Source: CAZGZU01 sp964529855 (GTDB lineage: Bacteria > Patescibacteriota > Minisyncoccia > Portnoybacterales > UBA2143). From it: a stretch of 21,856 bases of DNA. How positions within the stretch are numbered: the first letter of the stretch is position 1; every line of letters starts with the position of its first letter. The stretch spans positions 1 through 21,856 of the forward strand of contig CAZGZU010000012.1 of assembly GCA_964529855.1 (NCBI GenBank). The letters are read 5' to 3'. The position numbers and the translations under genes were made by a program. The notes beneath the pieces were generated by a model. It was not told the DNA's origin. It saw only the letters and a program-made list of their open reading frames with translations, and searched no databases. Of the stretch, positions 6,545-13,004 are shown piece after piece.

Positions 6545-7156
6545 ATGAACTTCAACAAATATCCGGGCAAGTTGATTACTTTTGAGGGCTTGGACGGCTC
6601 GGGTCAATCTACCCAGGCAGATCTCCTGGCTTTGTTTTTAAGAAAAAAGCGCTATTTGGTTGTTTTAACCAAAGAGCCGACTTTAGACAGCCAGGCCGGT
6701 AAAAAAATAAGGAGAATTCTGGATAAAGAAGTACAGGTTGAACCAGCTGAATTGCAGCAGCTTTTTGCCCAGGACAGAAAAGAGCACCTTGAGAATTTAA
6801 TTATCCCTAATCTGAAAAAAGGCAAAATCGTCATTTCTGTCAGGTATTTTCTTTCCAGTCCTGCCTTTGGCAGTCCTGAATCGGATATGGAATGGTTGAT
6901 TAAGCTGAACAGCGATTTTATTTTACCGGACATTACCTTTATTCTGGATGTGCCGCCTGAAGTATGTTTAGAGAGGATAAAGAAAAGGGGCAAAACGCGC
7001 CATCTTTTTGAGGAAAAAGCAAAAATGGTCCTGGCGCGGGAAAATTACCGGCTTTTGTCCAAGCAATTCATAAATACTTATTGGATTAATGGTAATTTAC
7101 CTGAAAAAGAGGCTTTTAAACAAATTAAAGAGGTTATTGAGAAAAATAATCTCTGA
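6545..7156 (+). CDS. tmk: Thymidylate kinase, divergent P-loop
   Basis: The 203-residue protein is the size of bacterial dTMP kinases. It shows LITFEGLDGSGQSTQ (10-24), TKEP (42-45), the AQDRKEH helix (75-81), ILDVPPEVCLERIKKRG (133-149, the lid-side strand) and a basic lid. Tmk phosphorylates dTMP to dTDP. Two changes stand out: the Walker A lysine is Gln21 (GSGQST instead of GxGKST), and the DR[YH] motif reads VRY (99-101), keeping Arg but losing Asp. The rest of the fold is well kept and the frame is intact, so it is unlikely to be a simple pseudogene. A very strong AAGGAGGAGGG lies just upstream, unusual among its neighbours. It is the last gene of glyA-folD-tmk and is followed by a good terminator. 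Confidence 0.88.
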   Translation: MNFNKYPGKLITFEGLDGSGQSTQADLLALFLRKKRYLVVLTKEPTLDSQAGKKIRRILDKEVQVEPAELQQLFAQDRKEHLENLIIPNLKKGKIVISVRYFLSSPAFGSPESDMEWLIKLNSDFILPDITFILDVPPEVCLERIKKRGKTRHLFEEKAKMVLARENYRLLSKQFINTYWINGNLPEKEAFKQIKEVIEKNNL

Positions 7157-7168
7157 ACTGTCCAGGTT

Positions 7169-7197
7169 CCGGAGCCGAGTGCTCCGGGACTTTTTTT
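7169..7197 (+). terminator. Intrinsic terminator after tmk
   Basis: CCGGAGC (7169-7175) pairs with GCTCCGG (7181-7187) around a CGAGT loop, then GAC and seven T (7191-7197). It closes the glyA-folD-tmk transcript and separates it from gatB. Confidence 0.9.
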
Positions 7198-7208
7198 ATT
7201 AAAAAAGA

Positions 7209-7214
7209 TATGAT
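7209..7214 (+). promoter_or_regulatory. Possible -10 box of gatB
   Basis: TATGAT lies 11 bases before the gatB ATG. No matching -35 is visible at 16-18 bases, so this is weak. If real, the leader is about four bases, as for glyA. Confidence 0.3.
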
Positions 7215-7225
7215 AGATTAATTAT

Positions 7226-8713
7226 ATGGCTTATCAACCAATTATCGGCCTGGAAATACACGTTGAATTAAAAACCCGGAGCAAGATGTTCTGTGATTGT
7301 TTTAATAATCCTGATGAGTCCAGCCCCAATGTCAATATTTGCCCGATTTGCCTGGGCCATCCGGGCACTTTACCTGTTATTAATCAAAAAGCGGTTGAGT
7401 CGCTGATTAAAGCTGCCCTGGCTTTGAATTGTCAGATTCCTGCGCGGGCTAAATTTGACCGGAAAAACTATTTTTATCCGGATTTGCCCAAAGGTTATCA
7501 GATCTCTCAACTTTATCTGCCTTTTTCCAATAAAGGTTTTCTGGAGATTGGGGGCAAAAAGATTAAAATCAGGGAAGTCCATTTGGAAGAAGATACCGGC
7601 AAGCTGACTCATCCCCAAGGGACTGATTATTCTCTGGTTGATTTTAATCGGGCCGGCCTGCCCTTGATGGAATTGGTGACCGAGCCGGATATCACTTCCG
7701 GCAAAGAAGCCCGCCAATTTTGCGAAGAACTGCAATTGATTTTGCGCTATTTGGACGTTTCAGAGGCCAATATGGAAAAGGGTCAGATGCGTTGCGAGGT
7801 TAATATTTCCCTGCAACCCAAAAAAGGGGAATTGGGCACCAAAGTGGAAATCAAGAACTTAAATTCTTTTCGGGCAGTGGAGCGGTCAGTTGACTACGAG
7901 ATTAAGAGACAAAATGATGCCCTGGAAACAGACGAGAAGATTGTTCAGGAGACCAGAGGTTGGGATGAGGGCAGACAGCGGACCTTTTCTCAGAGAACCA
8001 AGGAAGAGGCCCAAGATTATCGCTATTTCCCCGAACCCGATTTGCCGCCTTTGTCTTTGGTTAAATCATCAGACAGTCAAAAGGCCAAAGAAGCGATAGT
8101 TGACGTTGATAAATTAAAAAAAGAACTGCCTGAACTGCCTCAGGCCAGACGGCAACGCTTTACAGAGGAGTATGAAATACCAGCCGCTGATATCAATACT
8201 TTAATAGCCAATAGAGGTCTGGCTGACTATTTTGAACAGGTGGTTTCCGAGTTAAAGACCTGGTTAAAGATTAAATCAATTGATACCGCCCAGCCATTGA
8301 TTAAGTTAACGGTCAATTATCTTTTGACCGAATTGCAGAAATTATTGTTGGCCGATAAAATCAAAGTTGAGGATTGTCAGGTCAGTCCGGAAAACTTTGC
8401 TGAATTTATCACCTTAATCCAGCAAAAAGAAATTTCCAGCTCGGCGGCCCAGACCGTTTTGGGAGAAATGTTTCAGACGGGCATTGACCCCTCGCATATC
8501 ATTGAGACAAAGGAATTAAAACAGGTCAGTGACGAGGCAGAGCTTTCCAAGATAGTTCAGAAAGTGATTAATGATAATCCCCAGCCGGTTAAAGATTATC
8601 AGTCAGGCAAGGAGAACGCTTTGCAGTTCCTGGTGGGCCGGGTTATGGCCACAAGCAAAGGCCAGGCCAATCCGGAAATAGTTGGACAAATTTTGAAAAA
8701 CAAGTTAAAATAA
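7226..8713 (+). CDS. gatB: Aspartyl/glutamyl-tRNA amidotransferase subunit B
   Basis: The 495-residue protein has the GatB signature: IIGLEIHVELKTRSKMFCDC (6-25), CPICLGHPGTLPVIN (39-53) supplying the CxC...CxxC zinc site (C23, C25, C39, C42), and the kinase-like core with DFNRAGLPLMELVTEPD. The C-terminal half has the helical cradle and YqeY-like tail ending in GQANPEIVGQILKNKLK. GatB phosphorylates and transamidates Glu-tRNA(Gln) or Asp-tRNA(Asn) within GatCAB. No gatA or gatC is in the window, so the complex is encoded at separate loci. It begins after the tmk terminator and has no clear Shine-Dalgarno sequence. The start matches the family N-terminus (M-x-YxPxIGLEIH). Confidence 0.97.
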   Translation: MAYQPIIGLEIHVELKTRSKMFCDCFNNPDESSPNVNICPICLGHPGTLPVINQKAVESLIKAALALNCQIPARAKFDRKNYFYPDLPKGYQISQLYLPFSNKGFLEIGGKKIKIREVHLEEDTGKLTHPQGTDYSLVDFNRAGLPLMELVTEPDITSGKEARQFCEELQLILRYLDVSEANMEKGQMRCEVNISLQPKKGELGTKVEIKNLNSFRAVERSVDYEIKRQNDALETDEKIVQETRGWDEGRQRTFSQRTKEEAQDYRYFPEPDLPPLSLVKSSDSQKAKEAIVDVDKLKKELPELPQARRQRFTEEYEIPAADINTLIANRGLADYFEQVVSELKTWLKIKSIDTAQPLIKLTVNYLLTELQKLLLADKIKVEDCQVSPENFAEFITLIQQKEISSSAAQTVLGEMFQTGIDPSHIIETKELKQVSDEAELSKIVQKVINDNPQPVKDYQSGKENALQFLVGRVMATSKGQANPEIVGQILKNKLK

Positions 8714-8716
8714 TAA

Positions 8717-8734
8717 AACGACTGGTCAGTCGTT
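8717..8734 (+). other. Perfect 7-bp hairpin after gatB
   Basis: AACGACT (8717-8723) pairs with AGTCGTT (8728-8734) around GGTC, starting four bases after the gatB stop. No T-run follows, so it is at most a weak terminator or a transcript 3'-end stabiliser. Confidence 0.45.
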
Positions 8735-8773
8735 ATTAGAGGTCGTTATAAGATAATTAAAAGGAATAATAAT

Positions 8774-9058
8774 ATGCCTAATTCAAAGGAATCAAAGCCA
8801 ACATTTGAAGAATACAAGAAGCAGCAAGAAGAAGAATTTCACGAAAAAGCCGAGGAAGGCAGAAGACGCAGAGAAGCAGAAGTCGGGGAAAAGCCGGAAA
8901 AGCAGGAACAGGAACCAGCAAAAGAAACAGGTAAAAAGATGTCATTTGAAGAATACAAGGCCAAACAAGAAGAGGAATTTCAGGAAAAGGCAAAGGAAGG
9001 AGAAGAACTTAGAAAGGCCAGAGAGAAGCTGGAAAAAGAATTTGATAAAGCCGCTTAG
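8774..9058 (+). CDS. Small highly charged protein with two tandem 27-residue repeats
   Basis: This is a 94-residue protein of unknown function, rich in Glu, Lys, Arg and Gln, with no hydrophobic core or membrane segment. It is built from two copies of a FEEYKxxQEEEFxEKAxEG unit at residues 10-36 and 57-83, joined by an EKPEKQEQEPAKETG linker. Each unit should form a charged alpha-helix, possibly a coiled coil. The two copies differ by synonymous third-base changes (for example GAA/GAG in the EEEF block), which argues that this frame is the one under selection, not the overlapping frame at 8805-9110. An AAGGA lies about ten bases before the ATG, and a TATAAG (8747-8752) without a clear -35 is upstream. 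It converges on miaA, sharing four bases of stop codons. Confidence 0.75.
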   Translation: MPNSKESKPTFEEYKKQQEEEFHEKAEEGRRRREAEVGEKPEKQEQEPAKETGKKMSFEEYKAKQEEEFQEKAKEGEELRKAREKLEKEFDKAA

Positions 9059-9942
9059 AGGAATTGTTTTATTGCTTGCTCGGCTTTTTTGTAATTATCA
9101 AGCCAGATAATCCGCTGGTCTCTCTTAAACCAGGTCATTTGGCGCCGAGCATACTGGCGGGTATGGAGCTTGATTAATTCCTTGGCTTGTTGGAGGGTAA
9201 TCTTGTTTTGGAGATAGAGAATAATTTCTTGATAGCCAATACCGCTCATGGAGGGTAAGTCAGGGCGGTATTTTTTAATTAGTTTTTCTACTTCTTGGAC
9301 TAAACCCGCCTTGAACATTTTTTCTACTCGCTGATTGATTCTTTTTCCCAAAGTTTTTTTATCTAATTTAAGGCCGATTTGCAGAACATTAAAAAGAGCC
9401 CGGCCTTTTTGTTTTTGTTGGGAAAAAGGTTTTTTGGTTTTCAGACAAACCTCCAAAGCCCGAATCATTCTTCTTTTATTATTCAGGTCAATTATTTGCA
9501 GAGCCAAGGGGTCTAATTTCTTAAGTCGTTGATATAATTGCTGATTGGTTAATTTTTCCAGTTCATTTCTTAGTTTTTTATCCGGCCTGACCTGGGGGAT
9601 TTGCAGATTGTCAACCACTGCCTGGATGTATAAGCCGGTGCCGCCGACCAAAAAGGGGAGCTGGTTTCTTTTTTGAATATCTTTGATAATTCCAATCGCT
9701 TCCTTTTTATATTGGGCCAGAGCAAATTCCTGATTTGGCTTGACTCTGTTTATAAGATGGTGCGGAATACCGGCCATTTGCTTTTTGGTTATTTTAGCCG
9801 TGCCAATATCCATTTCCTGATAGAGTTGTCGGGAATCAGCCGAAACAATCTGGCCGTTAAATTTCCTGGCCAATTTAACGGCTAATTCAGATTTGCCTGA
9901 ACCGGTCGCTCCGAGAATAACAATTAGCTTTGGTCTGGACAT
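9055..9942 (-). CDS. miaA: tRNA dimethylallyltransferase
   Basis: The 295-residue protein is slightly shorter than E. coli MiaA but has all main signatures. These are the P-loop GATGSGKS (11-18), IVSADSRQLYQEMDIGTAK (32-50), the HHLI region (61-64), LVGGTGLYIQAVVDNL (about 97-112), and a C-terminal block with GIGYQEI and TRQYARRQMTWFKRD. MiaA transfers a dimethylallyl group from DMAPP to A37 of tRNAs reading UNN codons. No Shine-Dalgarno sequence is visible. MiaB, which thiomethylates the same base, is the next gene upstream on this strand, but 316 bases holding a candidate plus-strand RNA lie between them. The 3' end overlaps the stop of the small repeat protein. Confidence 0.96.
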   Translation of the reverse strand: MSRPKLIVILGATGSGKSELAVKLARKFNGQIVSADSRQLYQEMDIGTAKITKKQMAGIPHHLINRVKPNQEFALAQYKKEAIGIIKDIQKRNQLPFLVGGTGLYIQAVVDNLQIPQVRPDKKLRNELEKLTNQQLYQRLKKLDPLALQIIDLNNKRRMIRALEVCLKTKKPFSQQKQKGRALFNVLQIGLKLDKKTLGKRINQRVEKMFKAGLVQEVEKLIKKYRPDLPSMSGIGYQEIILYLQNKITLQQAKELIKLHTRQYARRQMTWFKRDQRIIWLDNYKKAEQAIKQFL

Positions 9943-9964
9943 GGTTTTTTGAAAATGGTATGTT
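9936..9964 (+). promoter_or_regulatory. Candidate promoter of the 9971-10249 RNA
   Basis: TGGACA (9936-9941, one mismatch to the -35 consensus) is followed after 17 bases by TATGTT (9959-9964), preceded by TGG, giving an extended -10. The predicted start, about 9971, lies six bases before the first long stem. The -35 overlaps the first codons of miaA on the other strand. Confidence 0.4.
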
Positions 9965-9970
9965 TAATAT

Positions 9971-10249
9971 ATGAGCGGTCATTCGGAGATATGGCAAGTG
10001 GGCTGTTCTACCCAGTCCGATAAATTGAGATGGTCCTTATGAATCCCGGTTTATTTCCTCCTTTCGTCTGAATGACCCTTTTCTGGATCGTTTGAGAGCC
10101 CATCCTTTATGCATGCTCATGGGTAGATTTATGGGAATTATCCATTGACGCACGTCTCCCGCTCTTGAACGATCCATTCTCGCTCTTTGGGTTGGAATAA
10201 ATTATCCAACTATGCCAGGAGGGGTACCGTTAGCAGGTACCCCGTTTTT
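9971..10249 (+). ncRNA. Candidate structured non-coding RNA (unassigned)
   Basis: This 316-base gap between miaA and miaB has no credible ORF but is densely structured. Stem A pairs GGTCATTCGGA (9977-9987) with TCTGAATGACC (10067-10077), 11 bp. Stem B pairs GGATCGTTTGAGAGC (10085-10099) with GCTCTTGAACGATCC (10161-10175), 15 bp, enclosing smaller hairpins (CCAT/ATGG at 10100-10122 and ATGG/CCAT at 10131-10145). Hairpin C pairs GTTGGA (10191-10196) with TCCAAC (10205-10210). An intrinsic terminator closes the unit. Stems A and B contain one and two G-U pairs when read on the plus strand; these become A-C mismatches on the minus strand, and the T-run follows the terminator only on the plus strand. 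Both facts indicate a plus-strand RNA. It does not look like tmRNA, 4.5S or 6S RNA by their conserved motifs. Family unknown. Confidence 0.6.
10221..10249 (+). terminator. Intrinsic terminator of the candidate RNA
   Basis: GGGGTACC (10221-10228) pairs perfectly with GGTACCCC (10236-10243) around a GTTAGCA loop, followed by G and five T. There is no T-run in the minus direction, so it ends plus-strand transcripts even though both flanking genes are on the minus strand. Confidence 0.85.
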
Positions 10250-10258
10250 ATCTGAACA

Positions 10259-11236
10259 TTACATTTCTAACAATATTCTTTTACGCTTTTTCTTTTCATC
10301 AGAAGGCACATTGTCTTTTAGCTCGGCGGCCGTTGTGCCGACTCGCGGCGAATAGGCAGCCACATAGGCCTGGCAGAAATTGATTTGTTTGACTAAATCA
10401 ATAGTGTCTTGGAACTGCTTTTCTGTTTCACTGGGAAAGCCGACGATAATGTCAGTGGAAATTTTCGCCTGGGGAACGACCCGGCGGATTTTTTTTATTA
10501 AATTCTTGTAATGGCCAACTGTATAATTCCGATTCATTTTTTTAAGAATCTGATTGTTGCCTGACTGCACAGGCAAATGGATTTGTTTGGAGATTTTTTT
10601 GCCCTGGCTGATTGCCTTAATCAATGCATCGGACATGTCTTTAGGATGAGAAGTAAGGAAATCAATTTTGAAATTGCCGGGCAAACCATTAAGATTTTTG
10701 AGGAGTTGAGGAAAGTTCATTTTTGAATCATGATAAGAATTAACATTCTGTCCCAGGAGAGTTATCTTCTGGTATCCGTTTTTAATCAAATTTTCCACTT
10801 CTTTGATAATCTGTTTGGCTGAACGGGATTTTTCCCGTCCCCGGGTGTAGGGGACAACGCAATAAGAACAAAAATTATTACAGCCGGTCATAATAGGCAC
10901 AAAAGCGTGTTTTAAGGACTGACAGCGCGGCTTAATGTCTAAGTCAGCCATGGGCCAAATTTCATCAACCTGGTCTTTGAGCTGGTTTTTGTCTTTTTGG
11001 AGGAGGCAGCCGGTCAAAATAAGCCTGGTTTTTTGATTCAGCGAGCGAATTTGTTTGACCTTGCTATAAACGCGGTTAACGGCTGATTGTCTGACTGAAC
11101 AAACGTTAATCACCACTAAATCAGTCCCTTCTAATTTACTGGCCGGCTGATAACCCTTTTTCTCTAATTGGGCGGCTATTCTCTCCGAGTCGCTCTTGTT
11201 CATCTGGCAGCCATAGGTGATAATATGGTATTTCAT
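10259..11236 (-). CDS. miaB: MiaB-like methylthiotransferase lacking the TRAM domain
   Basis: The 325-residue protein has the N-terminal methylthiotransferase domain with its three cluster cysteines (YGCQMN C10, NVCSVR C46, TGCL C77). A radical-SAM domain follows, with GCNNFCSYC (C119, C123, C126), VVPYTRGRE, LLGQNVNSY and IHLPVQSGNN. MiaB adds a methylthio group to i6A37 in tRNA, acting after MiaA. It ends at YSPRVGTTAAELKDN...KKKRKRILLEM, exactly where the TRAM RNA-binding domain should begin; typical MiaB has about 430-470 residues. No TRAM-like reading frame follows the stop. The start at 11236 matches the family (MKYHIITYGCQMN). A longer ORF from 11278 would run across the promoter region. 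No Shine-Dalgarno; probably leaderless. Confidence 0.88.
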   Translation of the reverse strand: MKYHIITYGCQMNKSDSERIAAQLEKKGYQPASKLEGTDLVVINVCSVRQSAVNRVYSKVKQIRSLNQKTRLILTGCLLQKDKNQLKDQVDEIWPMADLDIKPRCQSLKHAFVPIMTGCNNFCSYCVVPYTRGREKSRSAKQIIKEVENLIKNGYQKITLLGQNVNSYHDSKMNFPQLLKNLNGLPGNFKIDFLTSHPKDMSDALIKAISQGKKISKQIHLPVQSGNNQILKKMNRNYTVGHYKNLIKKIRRVVPQAKISTDIIVGFPSETEKQFQDTIDLVKQINFCQAYVAAYSPRVGTTAAELKDNVPSDEKKKRKRILLEM

Positions 11237-11240
11237 GCTT

Positions 11241-11269
11241 TTGTATCTTATCTGAAAATATAGTATAAT
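11241..11269 (+). promoter_or_regulatory. Plus-strand promoter of the GT2-galT operon, leaderless
   Basis: TTGTAT (11241-11246) and a perfect TATAAT (11264-11269) are 17 bases apart. The ATG at 11278 begins after eight bases, at the expected transcription start, and there is no Shine-Dalgarno sequence. Confidence 0.65.
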
Positions 11270-11273
11270 ACAA
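11245..11273 (-). promoter_or_regulatory. Minus-strand promoter of miaB, leaderless
   Basis: On the minus strand TTGTAT (11273-11268) is followed after 17 bases by TAAGAT (11250-11245), then eight bases and the miaB ATG. The expected start therefore falls on the ATG. Its -35 and -10 overlap the -10 and -35 of the opposing promoter. Confidence 0.5.
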
Positions 11274-11277
11274 GGCA

Positions 11278-11997
11278 ATGGAAATTTATCTATCAGTGGT
11301 TATGCCGGCCTATAATGAAGAGAAAAGAATCAGCAAGACTCTTTTGGATGTTGACCATTATTTAAGCAAACAAGATTATTCTTATGAGATTCTGGTGGTT
11401 AATGATGGTTCCAAAGACAAAACAGTAGCCGTGGTTGAAAAGTTTACCAACTTAGTCAAGAACTTGAGACTGATTGATAGCCAACCCAATCACGGCAAGG
11501 GCTATGTAGTTAGGTTGGGTATGCTGGAAGCTCAGGGGAGATATCGGCTGTTTATGGATGCCGACAACGCCATATCCTTAGACCAGATCAAAAATTTTTG
11601 GCCCTATTTGAAAGATTATGATATAGTCATTGGCTCTATTGAAGTAGCTGGGGCGAAAACTGTTGAACAGGCCGCTTGGTATCGGCGTACCTTAGGCAAA
11701 TTGGCAAAGTATTTGATTCGTGCTTTGACGGTTTGGGAAATTCATGATAGTCAGCGTGCTTTTAAGCTTTTCCCGGCTAAGGTAGCCGAAGCGGTTTTTT
11801 CTCGTCAGACCCTGGAGCGGTGGGGTTTTGATTTTGAGATTTTGAGTATTGCCAAAAAATTAGGTTATCGGATAAAGGAATTACCGGTCACTTGGGTTAA
11901 CCCAGCTGAGAGTAAAGTTACTTTAAAAAGCTATTTGAGAACTCTAAAAGAATTGGCAAAAGTTAAATGGAATTTAATTAGGAATAAATATGACTGA
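11278..11997 (+). CDS. Family 2 glycosyltransferase, dolichyl/polyprenyl-phosphate type
   Basis: The 239-residue protein is a GT-A glycosyltransferase. It opens with SVVMPAYNEEKRI (6-18), then ILVVNDGSKDKT (38-49), a HGKGYVVRLGM segment (72-82), the metal-binding MDADN (93-97), HDSQRAFKLF (156-165) and RWGFDFEIL (181-189). This pattern is that of DPM1/ALG5-like enzymes, which move a sugar from a nucleotide sugar to a polyprenyl phosphate on the cytoplasmic side. There is no C-terminal membrane segment, so it is the short soluble form. The acceptor and sugar are not known. It is the first gene of a long plus-strand operon, overlaps galT by eight bases, and probably starts at the first base of its mRNA. 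Confidence 0.9.
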   Translation: MEIYLSVVMPAYNEEKRISKTLLDVDHYLSKQDYSYEILVVNDGSKDKTVAVVEKFTNLVKNLRLIDSQPNHGKGYVVRLGMLEAQGRYRLFMDADNAISLDQIKNFWPYLKDYDIVIGSIEVAGAKTVEQAAWYRRTLGKLAKYLIRALTVWEIHDSQRAFKLFPAKVAEAVFSRQTLERWGFDFEILSIAKKLGYRIKELPVTWVNPAESKVTLKSYLRTLKELAKVKWNLIRNKYD

Positions 11998-12997
11998 AAA
12001 AAAATCCAAAAAGAAATTTCCTTCAGAATTGCGAATGGACCTGGTCTCCAATGACTGGGTAATTATTGCTACTGGTCGGGCCCGGCGACCAGAATCCTTT
12101 GCCAGGCATAAAAGGCCTAAGGAGAGAGCCTCATCAAAGGATTGTGTTTTCTGCCAGGAAAGCATTACCGAGAAAGCGGTGGCCGGTCGGGAAAAATCCG
12201 ATGGATCCTGGTTTGTTATTGCTATGCCTAATGACTTCCCGGCCTTTAGTAAGGGCTATGACCTTCACGAACGTAAGGAAGGCCCCAATAGAATTATGGA
12301 TGGCTTGGGTTATCACGAAGTGATTATTACGGCTGACCATCAGCGGTCTTTGGCTCAATTTTCTAAAAAGGAAGTTAAAATGGTGGTTGATGTTTATCAG
12401 GAAAGATATCTGGAACTGATGGATAAAAAATTCATTAAATACATTTCCATTTTCCATAATCACGGTCAGCAGGCCGGCGCTTCCATAGCCCATCCTCATT
12501 CTCAATTGATTGCCATTCCGGTGATTGACCCGGATTTAAGAGGCAGTTTGGATGGAGCAGAATCATTTTATCGCAGTCAGGGCAAATGCGTTTATTGCAC
12601 GATGATTGACTGGGACATTAAGGATGGACGGCGGATTATCTATGAGAATGAAAAATTTGTCGTGCTTTGTCCTTTTGCCCCGCAGATTTCTTTTGAGGTA
12701 AGGATTTATCCCAAAGAGCATTGGCCTTATTTTGAAAAGATGAGTGAAGACGAGAAAGAACTTTTTGCTGATGCTTTGCAAAAGGCCCTGCATAAGATTT
12801 ACAACGGCTTAAAAGACCCGGCCTATAATTTCTACTTCCATACCGCTCCCTGCAGCGGAGGCAGTTATGACCATTATCATTGGCATTTGAATATTCTGCC
12901 CAGGATGAATATTTGGGCCGGTTTTGAACTGGCGGCCGGTATAGAAATCAGTACCATTGAGCCGGAGAAAGCGGCCGCTTTTTTGAGAAAACAATAA
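11990..12997 (+). CDS. galT: Galactose-1-phosphate uridylyltransferase (GalT family)
   Basis: The 335-residue protein has the GalT version of the HIT fold. It has NDWVIIATGRARRP (21-34), zinc-type CVFC (52-55) and CVYC (200-203) pairs, the active-site FHNHGQQAGASIAHPHSQ stretch (155-172, with nucleophile H170 in HPHSQ) and a C-terminal HYHWHL (295-300). GalT exchanges UMP between UDP-glucose and galactose-1-phosphate in the Leloir pathway. The motif reads HPHSQ where E. coli has HPHGQ, so a related sugar-1-phosphate nucleotidyltransferase or phosphorylase cannot be ruled out. Its overlap with the GT2 gene suggests it supplies a nucleotide sugar for glycan synthesis. No other Leloir gene is in view. 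Confidence 0.88.
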   Translation: MTEKKSKKKFPSELRMDLVSNDWVIIATGRARRPESFARHKRPKERASSKDCVFCQESITEKAVAGREKSDGSWFVIAMPNDFPAFSKGYDLHERKEGPNRIMDGLGYHEVIITADHQRSLAQFSKKEVKMVVDVYQERYLELMDKKFIKYISIFHNHGQQAGASIAHPHSQLIAIPVIDPDLRGSLDGAESFYRSQGKCVYCTMIDWDIKDGRRIIYENEKFVVLCPFAPQISFEVRIYPKEHWPYFEKMSEDEKELFADALQKALHKIYNGLKDPAYNFYFHTAPCSGGSYDHYHWHLNILPRMNIWAGFELAAGIEISTIEPEKAAAFLRKQ

Positions 12998-13004
12998 TTT
13001 AAGA

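Noticed and set aside
8805..9110. 101-residue basic ORF overlapping the charged repeat protein
   Set aside because: It is a frame shadow: the repeat unit changes synonymously in the 8774 frame, and the basic ORF runs into miaA without a family match.
10085..10175. Possible tRNA in the stem B domain
   Set aside because: The 15-bp closing stem is too long, and there is no T-loop TTC or anticodon-arm pattern.
11237..11278. Longer MiaB start at 11278 on the minus strand
   Set aside because: It would cover the divergent promoter region; the family N-terminus begins at 11236.
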